Of a DNA stretch of 64,000 nucleotides, positions 10,301 through 21,155 are shown piece by piece. Below the pieces are notes generated by a model. It was given only the letters and a program-made list of their open reading frames with translations, was not told the DNA's origin and did no database searches. A program made the translations under genes and the position numbers. The stretch's first letter is position 1; each line of letters opens with the position of its first letter. Where the stretch lies: assembly GCF_002878395.1 (NCBI RefSeq), contig NC_061120.1, forward strand, positions 119,964,781 to 120,028,780. The letters are read 5' to 3'. The stretch comes from Capsicum annuum (taxonomy: Eukaryota; Streptophyta; Magnoliopsida; Solanales; Solanaceae).

Positions 10301-10509
10301 TTTATTGTGAATAGTTCATGTTGATATATATATTCTAAACTATCTATTTGTGATTCTAATTTTGATATTTCATCTTTTTGTGTATTTATTGAGTTTTTAC
10401 TAACTCCGGCAAATATATTATAATGTAGTCTTTTCATTCTTATTTTTAATTCTTTACGCTTTTCAGAAATAATTTGTTTTAATTCTTTGTATTATTTTGC
10501 TTTATTCAT
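10297..10509 (-). pseudogene. small ORF in overlapping array, early stop
   Basis: Begins with the ATG overlapping the preceding stop (ATGA at 10509-10506), has a TAA at codon 6, then stays open for about 64 codons to a TGA that overlaps the next ATG (10300-10297). The frame is Lys/Glu/Ile rich with alternating hydrophobic residues. Preserved overlaps at both ends argue that this was a real translated ORF. No family recognised. Confidence 0.4.
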
Positions 10510-10763
10510 TTTAAATTATATTTATAATATCTTGGTGGATATCTAAATCTAATTTTATCATAATTAGGTGGTATGTGTTTCATTCTTCTAGATTTTAAAT
10601 GGATTATTAATTTTGATTTAATACTAGATATTAATGTAATTAAGTAGGCTAATCTTTGTGGGTTTTCTTTTGTTTTATTTAGACTTATATATTCTGAATA
10701 ATTACTAATTAAAGATTCTTTAATTTTTCTAAAAGCTTTTCTATTTTTAAATGGTCTTCGCAT
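10506..10763 (-). CDS. small basic protein, caulimovirid-like ORF
   Basis: An intact 85-codon frame whose ATG lies two bases after the upstream stop and whose TGA overlaps the next start. The product is strongly basic (many Arg/Lys, e.g. 'MRRPFKNRKAFRKIK' at the N-terminus) and ends in a Tyr/Arg/Pro-rich stretch, suggesting nucleic-acid binding. I do not recognise the family. Confidence 0.42.
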   Translation of the reverse strand: MRRPFKNRKAFRKIKESLISNYSEYISLNKTKENPQRLAYLITLISSIKSKLIIHLKSRRMKHIPPNYDKIRFRYPPRYYKYNLK

Positions 10764-10765
10764 AA

Positions 10766-10993
10766 TTAATTTAATAATTTATAGGTAAATTCTAATAACT
10801 CTAACATATATCTCACTTCCGTATTTTTTGAAGTACTGGGCTCTGATACCAATTGTAGGGGGGTGCGGATATCTGACGTATGAAATAGATTTATTAGGTA
10901 TCTAGTGAATCTATTTTTCTTTATGCGTGGATATTTCTTAAATTTTGTTTCAATATCTTTTAATGATTTACTTGTTGCGTAAGATATATTCAT
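10766..10993 (-). CDS. small ORF containing the primer-binding site
   Basis: An open 75-codon frame that reads through the tRNA-Met primer site, which encodes 'QLVSEP' in this frame. The rest is unremarkable, with a basic middle part. It belongs to the array because its stop is two bases before the next ATG. No family recognised. Confidence 0.4.
   Translation of the reverse strand: MNISYATSKSLKDIETKFKKYPRIKKNRFTRYLINLFHTSDIRTPLQLVSEPSTSKNTEVRYMLELLEFTYKLLN
10839..10851 (-). other. tRNA-iMet primer-binding site
   Basis: Minus strand reads TGGTATCAGAGCC, complementary to the 3' end of plant initiator Met tRNA and used by caulimovirids and many LTR retrotransposons to prime reverse transcription. 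It is preceded by ACCCCCCTACAAT, which could also be read as an LTR end (...CTACA); the LTR alternative is not supported by a second copy in this window. Confidence 0.75.
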
Positions 10994-11014
10994 TAATTTG
11001 TTTGGTTTATTATT

Positions 11015-11233
11015 TTATCTTGTAGTAATTGCAGAGTTACAAATTTCTGTATAATAATTTATCCTAAATGTACTGTAATGTATATCTAATTCTAGATTTT
11101 CAATGTTATTTATTATCTTGTGTTGTTCTTCTCGTAGTGAGTTTTTTAAATTATATAAACTATCACATGTACTTTTTTCTAAATTTTCTAAGGTTTTTTC
11201 TATCCATATTAGTTTTTCTTTTAAATTTTCCAT
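11015..11233 (-). CDS. small coiled-coil-like ORF in the viral-like array
   Basis: A 72-codon open frame, N-terminus 'MENLKEKLIWIEKTLENLEK', rich in Leu, Glu, Lys and Asn and likely helical. It stops 21 bases before the next ATG. A further decayed frame lies upstream between about 11320 and 11470. Family unknown; included because of its place in the array. Confidence 0.35.
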   Translation of the reverse strand: MENLKEKLIWIEKTLENLEKSTCDSLYNLKNSLREEQHKIINNIENLELDIHYSTFRINYYTEICNSAITTR

Positions 11234-11687
11234 TATTTTCCTAATTCGGTTTCTATAATTAATTTCATTATTTAGATTTTCTTAATTTTCTCTAGTTTTT
11301 CTAATATATTCTTACATCTCTTAATCTGTATAATATCCTTCTGGGTAAATTTCCTCGTATAACTGTTCTAGCCAATTTATGGTTTCAATTTCATAGTCTA
11401 TTACTTTTTCTAATATTATTTTCTTAATATCTATTATTTCTATATCTTTAAGTATATATAAGATTAAAACTTTAAGATAATCTAGATAATCTATCTTTTA
11501 AAATTGGTTTTATTATAATATTTTGTAGTTGTTTGTTTTAGCCTTAGTAGTTCTTGCATTTTTTTTATTAAGAAATTCCATGTATTTTATGTTTTTATTT
11601 TCCATGTATTTTTCTATATTTAATTGTTGAATATTTATTTTTATTACTTTTTGTGTATTTTGAATATTTTTTAGTTTGATTTATACT

Positions 11688-14141
11688 ATGGATAAATTAA
11701 GAAACCTCGGTAAAAGTGTCAAAATTTTTTGTCCCGAAAGAGGTAGTGGTAGTAAAAAGAGAATTACTAGTGGTAGAGGTACTTTAAGTACTAGATATAC
11801 CCGTGTCCCTTTGCCTCCAAAACCACTTAGTCAACCTTTTGAGGAAGAAATAGGTGTAGGCGCTCACGATATGGATTATTTAGAAGTTCAGAAAAATTAC
11901 GATATAGAAGAAGAAAATGAAGTAGATGCGGTTGATTTATATGAAGATGATGAAAATATTGGTTAGACACCCGAAGTAGGAAATGCTAACGTTAGATCCG
12001 AATCGGTTAATCTCCCTGCCCGTCCTTCCCGTTCCCCAAGAGCTTGTAAACAAACTAGAGTTGCATGAAAATTTTTTGAACGTATATCAGATACTGAGGT
12101 GCAATGCAATATTTGTCAAAAAATATATAAGCATAAAAGAGGAGGCAAGCAAGGGGGTACAGGTACGTTAATGAGACATTTAGTTGAAGACCACGAAAGA
12201 GAGTTAAAAACTGCACAAGGTGGTGAGGCTGTTGGTGGGCCCACACAAATTATAATGGACCCAACAACCGGTCACGTAACGAAGATGTATAATAAATTGA
12301 GGGACCGGGAAGAAATAGCAAAAATGGTAGCTGTGGTTCTTTGACTTTTAGTTTTCCTTCTTCTGATGTTTTTATTCATTATATTAAAGTAATTTATAAT
12401 CCTATGTTTTATGGTATTCCTAGAAGTACTTTTCGGTCTAATAATTTTAGACTTCATTCACAATATTGTTTTTATTTATCTACATTGTTAAAAAATATTC
12501 AATGTAGAATATCCCTAACTTCTGATCTTGGTCGTGCTGTAAATAAAAATGATTATTTAACCTTTACTTGTCACTGGATGGATAGTAATTTTGTGATGCA
12601 AAAATGTATTCTTGCTTTTTTATATGATGAAGATCGAAAACATACTGGACAATTTATTGCTGACTCGATACATAAAGTTGCAGCATTTTATGGTATCGAA
12701 AATAAAGTCTTATGTATCGCTTTTGATAACGCTTCTAACAACAAGACTGAAACAAAGTTGAAATCTAAGCTATCACCGCCGTTACCTAAATTTTTCATAT
12801 TAAGTGTGCATGTCATATATATAATTTAATTGTAAAAGATGGTTTTGAGTTTTTTGAGATTTATATTGAAAAAATTCATCTTACTGTTGGTTTTATACAA
12901 GGAAATAATAGTAGATCGAGAATTAAAGAATTTAAAGTTGAATGTTAAGAAAATGGACTTGCACCGATATTGATGCCTGAGGAAATTGATATTAGATGGA
13001 ATTCTACGTATGATTTTTTAAAAACTTGTTATAAATATAGAGTTTCTATTACATTAGCTTTTAACCAACATTGTGGTTCATTTGTTGATTCTGCCGATTG
13101 CATGCTACTTGATTCTGATTGGGTTGTAATTAATGATCTTGTTAAGTTTTTGAAAAAAATTTATGTAGCTACGGTTGAATTTTTCGGTGCTTATTATCCT
13201 ATTGTTTGTAATATTTTGGGATATATAACCGATATTTCTGGTTTGCTTAAAAAATATAAAAATAAAGAAGGTTATGAAAATGTTGTTGGTGCCATTTTTA
13301 CTAAATTTAAAAAATATTTTTTCCCGATTCCCCCTATTTTATTAGTTGTTGCTATACTAAATCCGTGCATTAAATACCATACTATGGCCACTTTATTACT
13401 CTTATTTATCATAACATAGAAATAAATACTAACAATGATTTTGAACAAGTACAACCTGATTTGTAGACGGCTACGTTTGATGCGAATGCTTACATAGATA
13501 AATTATATAACCACTATGCTGATTTAGTTGATTTAGCTGTACCGACACTTATCAGTCCAATTGTTGCTCCTCAGCCTCCTGAGGTGCCATCATTTTCTAA
13601 AAGGCCGGCATATTGTGGTTTTCTTGATTCCTTTTATGATTTACCTTGTTGGAACAGTGTTGACGAGGGATCTTACACATCAACTTATTGGGAAGAGCTT
13701 AAGTATTATCTTCGGTCGATGCCAGAGGATCGCAGATGACGGATCAACATGTTGGATTGGTGGAGGAATAATGAATCAGAATATCCTGTTCTTTCAAGAT
13801 TAGCTAGAGATATCTTGAACGTTCCAATGTCAACCTTTGCATCAGAGAGCGCCTTTAGTCAGGGACGACAGAAACTTGGAGACAACCGACACTCATTGGG
13901 AAGCAATGCAATGAATGTTCTAGTTTGTCTCAGATATTAGATTAGAGCAAAAAGAAGAAATCAAGGAATGGAACCGGAGCCGAATGACAAGCAGAAACTT
14001 GAAGAAAATATGACTTCGCGGGAGAACTCAGCAGAATCAAGTCCAATGCATGGGTTTACCCCCATTGACTTTGACTATCCTATGCAAGTTCCCGTTAATA
14101 TTAACATGGATGAGTTGGAAAAAATGATGCATAGTTTGTAG
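11688..14141 (+). pseudogene. hAT transposase pseudogene (BED finger, RNase H-like core, dimerisation)
   Basis: Segments in several frames follow the order of RICESLEEPER-type transposases. After an acidic N-terminal region comes a BED zinc finger, 'CNICQKIY' near 12105 and 'LMRHLVEDH' near 12168. The core runs about 12350-12830, with 'SLTSDLGR' and 'FDNASNN' carrying the two Asp. A middle section with 'DIRWNSTYDFL' is near 12985. The C-terminal hAT dimerisation region is at 13749-14141, with 'FASESAFSQGRQKLGD' carrying the Glu, so the D, D and E residues can all be read. Lesions: stops near 11964, 12066, 12946, 13464 and 13938 and frameshifts near 12340, 12800, 13390 and 13735. The ATG at 11688 was preferred to the in-frame 11676 by its start 'MDKL'. 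The frame ends at TAG 14139-14141. Confidence 0.9.
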
Positions 14142-14219
14142 ATTTTTTATCATGTAAATTATAAATTTTGGACCATTTTGCAATCAATAAAATTTAACAT
14201 TCATTAATTAACTATCAAG

Positions 14220-15060
14220 TATTATTAATTTATTATATTAAGTAGTATATGTTTTGTATATTATTGTATATATCTTCTATACACATGCATATTTAACATA
14301 TATATTTAATGTATCCAAGTGTATATGTTTTACAAATTAATATATAACTATATATTATACACATTGTAGTATATATAAATGTATATTGTAGAATAGTATA
14401 TATTTTATTTAAAGTAGTACATATATATTGAATGGTGTGTATATATCTTCTATAGACGTGTATATTTAACGTATACATGTGTATATGTTTTATAAACTAG
14501 TATGTAAGCATATATATATATATACTTTGTTTAAAGTAGTACATTTATATTGAATGGTGCGTATATATGTGTATATATTATATCTTCTATAGACTTATAT
14601 CTTTAACGTATACAAGTGTATATATTTAATAAATTAGTATATAAGTATATATATATATAGTATATATATATATATATATATATTGTAGTATGTACTTTAT
14701 TTAAAGTAGTATATATATATCGAATGGTGCATATATATGTGTATATATCTTCTATAGACGTATATCTTTAACGTATACAAGAGTATATGTTCTATAAATT
14801 AGTATGTAATTATATATATATACATATTGTTGTATATATATCTGTATATTGTAGAATATATTTTATTTAAATCAGTACATATATATTGAATGGTGCGTAT
14901 ATATGTGTATATATCTTCTATATGGGTATATATTTCACGTATAAGTGTGTATATGTTTTATAAATTAGTATATAACTATATATATATATCTTGTACTATT
15001 GTAGATTTGTAGTATATGTTTTATTTAAAGTAGTACGTATAGTCATATATAATTATATAT
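14220..15060. repeat. tandem array, period about 137-173 bp, within hAT
   Basis: Five units anchored on TATATCTTCTATA begin near 14270, 14443, 14580, 14744 and 14911. Each continues with TTTAACGTATACAAGTGTAT-like sequence, GTTTTATAAATTAGTAT, a (TA)n run, ATTTTATTTAAAGTAGTACA and ATATTGAATGGTGCGTATAT. Units differ mainly in the length of the (TA)n runs. The array fills the space between the transposase and the right subterminal region. The minus-strand frame at 14293-14478 is a shadow of it. Confidence 0.8.
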
Positions 15061-15249
15061 TGAATGATATGTATATATGTGTAATTGTTTATATATATTT
15101 TAAAAAATATATATTGTATAATTGTAGTGTATATAGTGGATATTGAAGTGTATATAATTGTAGTGTATGTAGTGTATATTGGATTTTTCATTTTTTTAAA
15201 ACGGGTTTGACCAATTTTTAATCAGATTTGAATGGATTTAGGTGGGTTT

Positions 15250-15343
15250 AACCGGGTTGGGTTAAGTGGGCCGGTTCAGGGTTGTTTTCAATATTTTTAC
15301 TATTGAACCCGAAACTGGCCCGACCCACCTAACCCCAACCCGG
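15250..15343. repeat. GC-rich subterminal inverted repeat of the hAT element
   Basis: Left arm CCGGGTTGGGTTAAGTGGGC (from 15252) pairs with right arm GCCCGACCCACCTAACCCC up to about 15343, around an AT-rich loop. Variants of the same CCGG/GGCCC words recur at the left end (9610-9665). Subterminal repeats of this kind bind transposase in hAT elements. Confidence 0.7.
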
Positions 15344-15422
15344 ACTGGAATCGGCCCACAACCCGGTTAAACTAAATGGGCTAGTTCTGGTTTGGCCCGA
15401 CCCGGCCCACTTGACACCTTTA

Positions 15423-15430
15423 CTTCATGG
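15423..15430. repeat. hAT target-site duplication, right copy
   Basis: CTTCATGG, identical to 9583-9590 and directly following the right terminal inverted repeat. Confidence 0.92.
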
Positions 15431-15660
15431 TATTCAAAATAAAAAGTCCCTTTCTAAAACCCCAATACATTAGTATGTCTTGCATAGTGTTTTATCATAT
15501 TCCTCAAAAATATGCTTGGCTCTTTGACATATTTATTTATAGTCCTGAGTGTTGAGTTCTAGACTTATCTATTGATATTTTGAGGATTGAAAAACCTAGT
15601 TATAGGACCAGTTATGACTATTGGTGTTCTAATATCTTTCACCAATTCCAACTTTCCTTT
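15431..15660. other. right flank of hAT, decayed gypsy spacer
   Basis: Between the hAT target duplication and clear RNase H sequence. The last part, read on the minus strand near 15655-15620, resembles the 'KLELVKDIR' spacer that follows gypsy RNase H; the rest is unrecognised. Confidence 0.4.
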
Positions 15661-18480
15661 CTATACATGAGCTAAACTCCCCATGGACAACCTGCTAAGA
15701 GCATCAGAAACCACATTAGCATTACCTGGATGATAGTGAAGACTTATATCATAGTCTTTGAGAAGCTCCAACCATCTCCTCTCCTTGAGATTTAGCTCCT
15801 TCTGAGTGAACACATGCTATAGACTCTTATTATCAGAAAAGATTTCTACATCCACTCTATACAAATAATGTTTCTAGATTTTCCACTCAAAAACCACCAC
15901 CAACAGCTCCATATCATGAGTAAGATAATTCGTCTCATATACCTTCAACTGCCTAGAATCATAGGCAATAACCTTCTCATGCTTCATAAAGACACAACCA
16001 AGTCCCACCCTAGATACATCACAATAAACCATAAACACCTCACTGCCCTCAAGCAATATCAAAATCGGAGTTAAAGTTAACTTATCTTTCAACTTCTCAA
16101 AACTCCCCTCACAAGTATCCGACCAAGAAAACTTCGCCTTTTTTCTGAGTCAACTTAGTCAAAGGAGCATCTATCATCAAAAAGCTTTCCACAAACTACC
16201 GATAATACCTGTCCAAACCTAAAAATCTCTGAATGTTGATTAGAGTCATGGGTCTAGGACACCTTTTAAATACCACCACCTCTTGCGAGACCATCATGAT
16301 CCCTTCGCTAAAAATAATATGACCAAGAAAAAACACAACGTTCAAACAAAACTCAAACTTGCAGAACCTGGCATATAACTGTTATTCCTCCAAGGTTTGT
16401 AATACCATACAAAAGTGATTAAAATAATCCACCTCACTCTTGGAATAAACTAGAATATCACACAATGATAGAGAGATCCAAGAGCTGACTGAAAACCTGT
16501 TCATCAAGTCCATAAATGCCGTTGGTGCATTAGACAAACCAAATGACATCACCTAGAATTCAAAGTTCCCATACCGAGTACAAAAAGTCATCTTAGGATA
16601 TCCTCATCCCTAATCTTAGTTAGTGATATCCAGACGGAAGAGCTATCTTAGAGAAAAACTTAACACTTTGCAATTGATCAAACAAGTCATATATCTTTGG
16701 AAGGAAAAACTTCTTCTTGACCGTCACCTTATTCAACTGTCGATAGTCAATGCACATTTGAAAGGAACCTTCCTTCTTGTGTGAAAACGACACCGATGCA
16801 CATCACAGGGATACACTAGGATGAATAAGACCCTTATCTAGAGGATCCTTAAGTTGCTCCTTGAGTTTCCTCAACTCAGTCGGAGATATTCTATAAGAAA
16901 GAATGTATATTAGATGAGTGTCCGGAACCAAATCAATACCAAACTCTATTTTTCTATCTGGAGAAACACCTAGAAGATCATCTGAAAAGGCCTCAAAAAA
17001 CTCATTTACTACCGAAATTAAATATAGAGTAGAACCTTCTGAGTTAGAATCTTTAAAGAAGAACAAGTGATAAAGACAACCTTTAGAGATTAACCTTCAA
17101 GCACTAAGATAAGAAATAAACCTCCTCCTAGGAGCTAGGGAACCACCTTCTTACTCTATAACTGATTCACTAGGGAACCTAAATACAACCTTACGGGTCT
17201 GATAATCTAAGGATGTGTAATAGAGGTGAAACCAATCCATCCCCATAATAACATAAAAATCCACCATATCCAACTCAAATAGATCTACCAAGGTATACTT
17301 GCTACCAACAGATATCACACACCCACTATGGACTCTTTAGCAATAACTGAGTCACCTACCAGGGTAGAAACAGAAAAAAGATCCGAAACAACCTCAGGAT
17401 CAAAACCACAACACACAATCATATATAGGGTCACATAGGAAATAGTAGATGCCAAATCAAGCATACAAAATACGTCATGAGAAAAGAGTTGTAACATACT
17501 AGTAACGACATCAGGTGATGCCTTAGATTTGTATCAAAATGTTAGTGCATACAACCTATTCCGACCTATGCCAGTAGTAGACTCTGAAGTCATACCACTT
17601 GGTGTAGGAGCAAAACAAAAAACAACCGGAGCTTTGACCTCTCCTGATGCACCCTTTTTTATTGGATAATTTCTGAGCATATGGCCTAGCTGACCTTATT
17701 TTAAACACTTGTCCCTGCATTCATCACAACTACCCAAATAAAGACCACAGAACAGGCAAGGTGGGCATGAAGAAGCCTACTGACCCCCATTCACCTTAGA
17801 ATGGGCACGTTGTGCTCAGAAATTATCACCACCTTACGGACACTTATCACCCAATTACCTCAAGTAAGGACTGCTAGTAGTAGAGAAGAAACCAAATCTC
17901 CCCCATTTATTCTTTATTGTTTACCCCCATCCCGACCACCCTAATGTCGAGTACTACTCTACTCAAAGAACCTGCTTCTTTTACCCTGCCTTACCATAAA
18001 CTATGCTTGTTTTCTCTTTTCATTCTCTACCTACTGCATGTGGACAACCAACCTTGAAATATCCATAACTTTGATCAGAAAAGAAGCTTTTCTTTCAAGG
18101 ATTAGATCCTGAGATAGCCTAGAAGTGAACTTTACCATTCTCACCCTCATGTCAGCCACCAAATTAGGAGCATATCTTGATAAATAATGAAATTTTAAGA
18201 CATATTCCTTGACAGACATTTTACCTTGCTTGAGATTCACAAACTCCTTTATCTTCACTTTCTTGGCTCTTGAAGAAGGAAATGATGTAGAAAAGCAATG
18301 GAAAAAGCATCCTATAAGGAAAAATCCTCCACATCACCTCTATCTCTATTCCATTCCTCGTACCATTAGTATGTAACATCTTTGAGTTGATAAGCTGAAA
18401 AAATTACACCTTCCATATTTTTGTCCTACATCAACCTGAATATCTTCTTTATTTAGATGCATTATCTAAAAAGTGAACAA
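15600..18480 (-). pseudogene. Ty3/gypsy gag-pol pseudogene (chromovirus type, no integrase)
   Basis: Minus-strand order from high to low coordinate: Retrotrans_gag domain ('VKEYVLKFHYLSRYAPNLV' near 18205-18150); Cys-rich zinc knuckle remnant about 17800-17640; protease remnant about 17500-17200 with the DPGS-type site degraded to 'DLAST'; RT about 17000-16250 ('YRISPTELRKLKEQL' near 16893); RNase H about 16100-15690 ('[13 protein letters not shown]' near 16030). The RT FIDD box near 16455 is degraded, leaving only 'CDILVYS'. Stops and frameshifts are frequent, and integrase and the 3' LTR are missing. The gag and pol wording matches chromoviruses (Tekay/Del-like). Confidence 0.85.
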
Positions 18481-18657
18481 CCAAGGATTAGAGAAGAATT
18501 CCAGGATTTAGACTCGAAGATTGAAAATGAAATACCCAGAAAGTGAAACATTCCTAAAATGCCATATAGCCTCTCTATTATAAGAGCGGTGCACTATACA
18601 CCCCTAAAAGAGATCCTATTGGATATGACTTTATGGACTTCTAATTGACCATAAACC

Positions 18658-18671
18658 TGGCTCTGATACCA
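18658..18671 (-). other. tRNA-iMet primer-binding site of gypsy element
   Basis: Minus strand TGGTATCAGAGCCA, a 14-nt match to the initiator Met tRNA, located three bases inside the LTR boundary at 18675. Confidence 0.88.
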
Positions 18672-18674
18672 ACT

Positions 18675-21155
18675 TGACCCAACCCAACCCAAAGCCCTGT
18701 CATAATGGGCATCCCAAGTCCAATCGAGACCACACACCACCCTCGTTATCCAACCCAATCTCTAACTGCCTGTCTTGAGTTGGCTAAATTTTGAGCATAT
18801 AACAAGATAGCATAACAGCTCACATGAAGACCCTGGGATAGGATCACAATCGTGACCGACCTAATTGAGCAACCATCGAACCATACAAAGCCAAACCAAA
18901 ACCATAAATCCGACCATAACTAAATATGTTTTATAAATAATTAAATATATAATCCCAAACTAAAATACGATGGAACAGTGAGAAATTTTGTCCAATGATG
19001 TCAGCCCCAATACTAATGCTAATACTATAGCTGACACCCATACCGATCCTGCCTATTCAAACCCATAGTAATTCTAAAAAAGTTTTTAACCAAAAGAATA
19101 CAAAAATCCAATTAGGACATGCCCCCAACCATAACGAAAACCAATATACATAAATAAACCAAAGCATGAAATAACATCCATGAAATGGAGCCTTCCAAAA
19201 AATGAAAGCTTACCACTTCAATCAAAAGCTGACCCTCAAATATTTGAATGCCAAGTAGGAAGAGGAGAACAGTCGATTCTTACATCACGTAGGGATATAG
19301 TAGCCTAAAGATGGGTTTGAGGGTGAATGCTAGCATGTACTCAGGATAAGGATAAAATAATGCCATTTAAGAAAACCAAGTAAAACCATCCATATGCACT
19401 CAACCCATACATATATATAACCACACAGGGAAATGAAACCTAGTTTATCATGCATTTAAGCTATTTAATCTAGGTGTGCAAAGCTTAACCGTCCTAAAAT
19501 AACCCAAGGGCTATATGGGTCCAGTGTAACACCCTAAAGAGCCCTGATGTATGTAGCCTTACGAACTGGAGATACTATAAGTGTCGAGGATTCCCATGTA
19601 TCCTTCACTCTCTATGATACATATGTACAATGTACCTAAAGCATTCCCGTACACTCATGTGTATCATATAAGTTCTCCATTCCCTACACCATATGTCGGC
19701 AAACTTAAGTTTCTAGTGTTCACTAATTGGACTCCCACCTTCACGGTTAGCTTTGACACCCCGATATTAATACCCAATTAAAACCAATTTCAAACCAAAC
19801 CATTATTCCATTATTATTAATCAAGTCTATTAGTAGTGGTATCATCATATGAACTATAGCTTCCACGTATTGACCTTAGCCAAACCTTTTGGTGGTCAAG
19901 GGATTCCTATGTACCCATAGACCTTATTATCCAATTAACTTAGGGGATTCCAATGTACCCCTCAAGTATTTATTACCATATTAACTTGCCTGTACCCTAC
20001 AGGTATGTTTATTAAGCAAAATCATTCCAAAACCATTCAAACCATTCATATCATTTAAGGTTCCATTGCCAAGTGTAAACCATGCATAAGTTCCATTAAA
20101 AACCCCAATAATATGGTCAAAACATTGTTATAGGCCTTTTATCAAACACATTGGGGGCATAGTATTGCCAAAGCCAAATCCAATTACCAAACAACCATTC
20201 CCACGCAACCAATTATCCAAAACTACCATTAATGCATATTAAAGCATAATTAAAACATGGAAAAACTAAAACCATGCATTTTTAACCAAAACCCCCATGT
20301 TATATTTAAAAACCCAAAATTATAAAATAATCATACCATGAAAATATTGTATAAAATCCATTTATTTAGTTGGAACTAACAATAAGAGAAGAGAACATTC
20401 CTTAAACCAAGATGATGATGGAGAGAAATCACCAAGACAAGCCCCAATTTATTCCTGAAGATGAAACCCTAAATTTCTTTGCCCAAGAACTCTAGAGGGG
20501 ATTTAAGAGTGTTTTCCAAGTTTTTAAGAACAAAATTGTATGGAAAATAACCTCCTATGTTCAATATAAGTCATGGGACCTCATTAGGATAAGTGGGGAA
20601 TTGCCTAGATTATACCTCACATAAACTACACTTAATTTCCATCATAGGGTATGACTGACCCTTAAGAGTCATACCCATCTTATACTGGTACCCACTTTTT
20701 GTACCCTATCTTTCCCTCTCGAACCCAATACTGTGCAAGGTATGACATACCCTAACACAACTCATAGCCAAGTATATGACTAGTACCCATAAACCGTACA
20801 CCTGACAGAATAGAATTTCAGGAGGTTTTAATATTGACCACCATACAAGTCTATGGTACAAATCGTACCCTGGCATACGTCTTATAGTGAGCCACTCGTA
20901 CTCAGATCAAACTTAAGTTACCAAGTCTAATGTTAAGTGCTTTAATCAAACAACCTGTATACACCGATATAACTTGTACCACCCAAATCATACTAATTCT
21001 AGTAAGTAAATCCATACCACCAACCAATACTAGTCTGTATACGACTGGATCATACCACCCGTACCCAAGTATATGACTCATTCCCCTAAGTCATATCTTT
21101 CCTAGAAACCAAAAATTAAGGAAATTTTCTAAAGTCTATAAATTTGGGTATTTTA
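18675..21155 (-). repeat. 5' LTR of the minus-strand gypsy element
   Basis: One end is fixed by the adjacent primer site: in plus orientation the LTR begins TGACCCAACCC at 18675. The other end is placed near 21155 (TTTGGGTATTTTA), by comparison with the related LTR at 33796-40999, which shares blocks such as GGGCATCCCAAGTCCA near its start. Length about 2.48 kb. Small frames inside (for example 19581-19781) are chance openings. Confidence 0.65.

Larger units (their letters stand above)
9679..11650 (-). mobile_element. caulimovirid-like polycistronic fragment inside the hAT element
   Basis: On the minus strand at least five small frames follow one another head to tail. Two junctions are ATGA stop/start overlaps (10509-10506 and 10300-10297), one has two bases between stop and start (10766/10763) and one a gap of 21. 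A perfect 13-nt tRNA-iMet primer site lies inside one frame. Densely packed ORFs with a Met-tRNA primer site are characteristic of Caulimoviridae; I recall soymoviruses carrying the primer site inside an ORF. It is unlike the solendovirus-type relic at 3.8 kb. No RT, coat or movement domain is recognisable, so the family call is inference. The left limit follows the hAT subterminal region; the right limit, near the transposase start, is approximate. Confidence 0.5.
9591..15422 (+). mobile_element. full-length hAT transposon (RICESLEEPER-like)
   Basis: The left end reads TAAGGGTGTCAAACGGACCG and the reverse complement of the right end reads TAAAGGTGTCAAGTGGGCCG: imperfect terminal inverted repeats. 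They are flanked by identical 8-bp direct repeats CTTCATGG at 9583-9590 and 15423-15430, the target-site duplication size of hAT elements. GC-rich GGCCCGGCCC-type subterminal motifs lie inside both ends. The 5,832-bp body holds an opposite-strand viral-like block (9,679 to about 11,650), a plus-strand transposase pseudogene and an AT-rich tandem array. Because the transposase is broken, mobility would need an enzyme supplied in trans. Confidence 0.92.

Noticed and set aside
10839..10862. LTR/primer junction of an ordinary LTR retrotransposon (CTACA then AT then TGGTATCAGAGCC)
   Set aside because: No second LTR copy, no gag or pol, and the primer site lies inside a frame in an overlapping ORF array; kept only as the alternative to the caulimovirid reading.
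14293..14478. 61-codon minus-strand Tyr/Ile/Thr frame
   Set aside because: A shadow of the TATA-rich tandem array.
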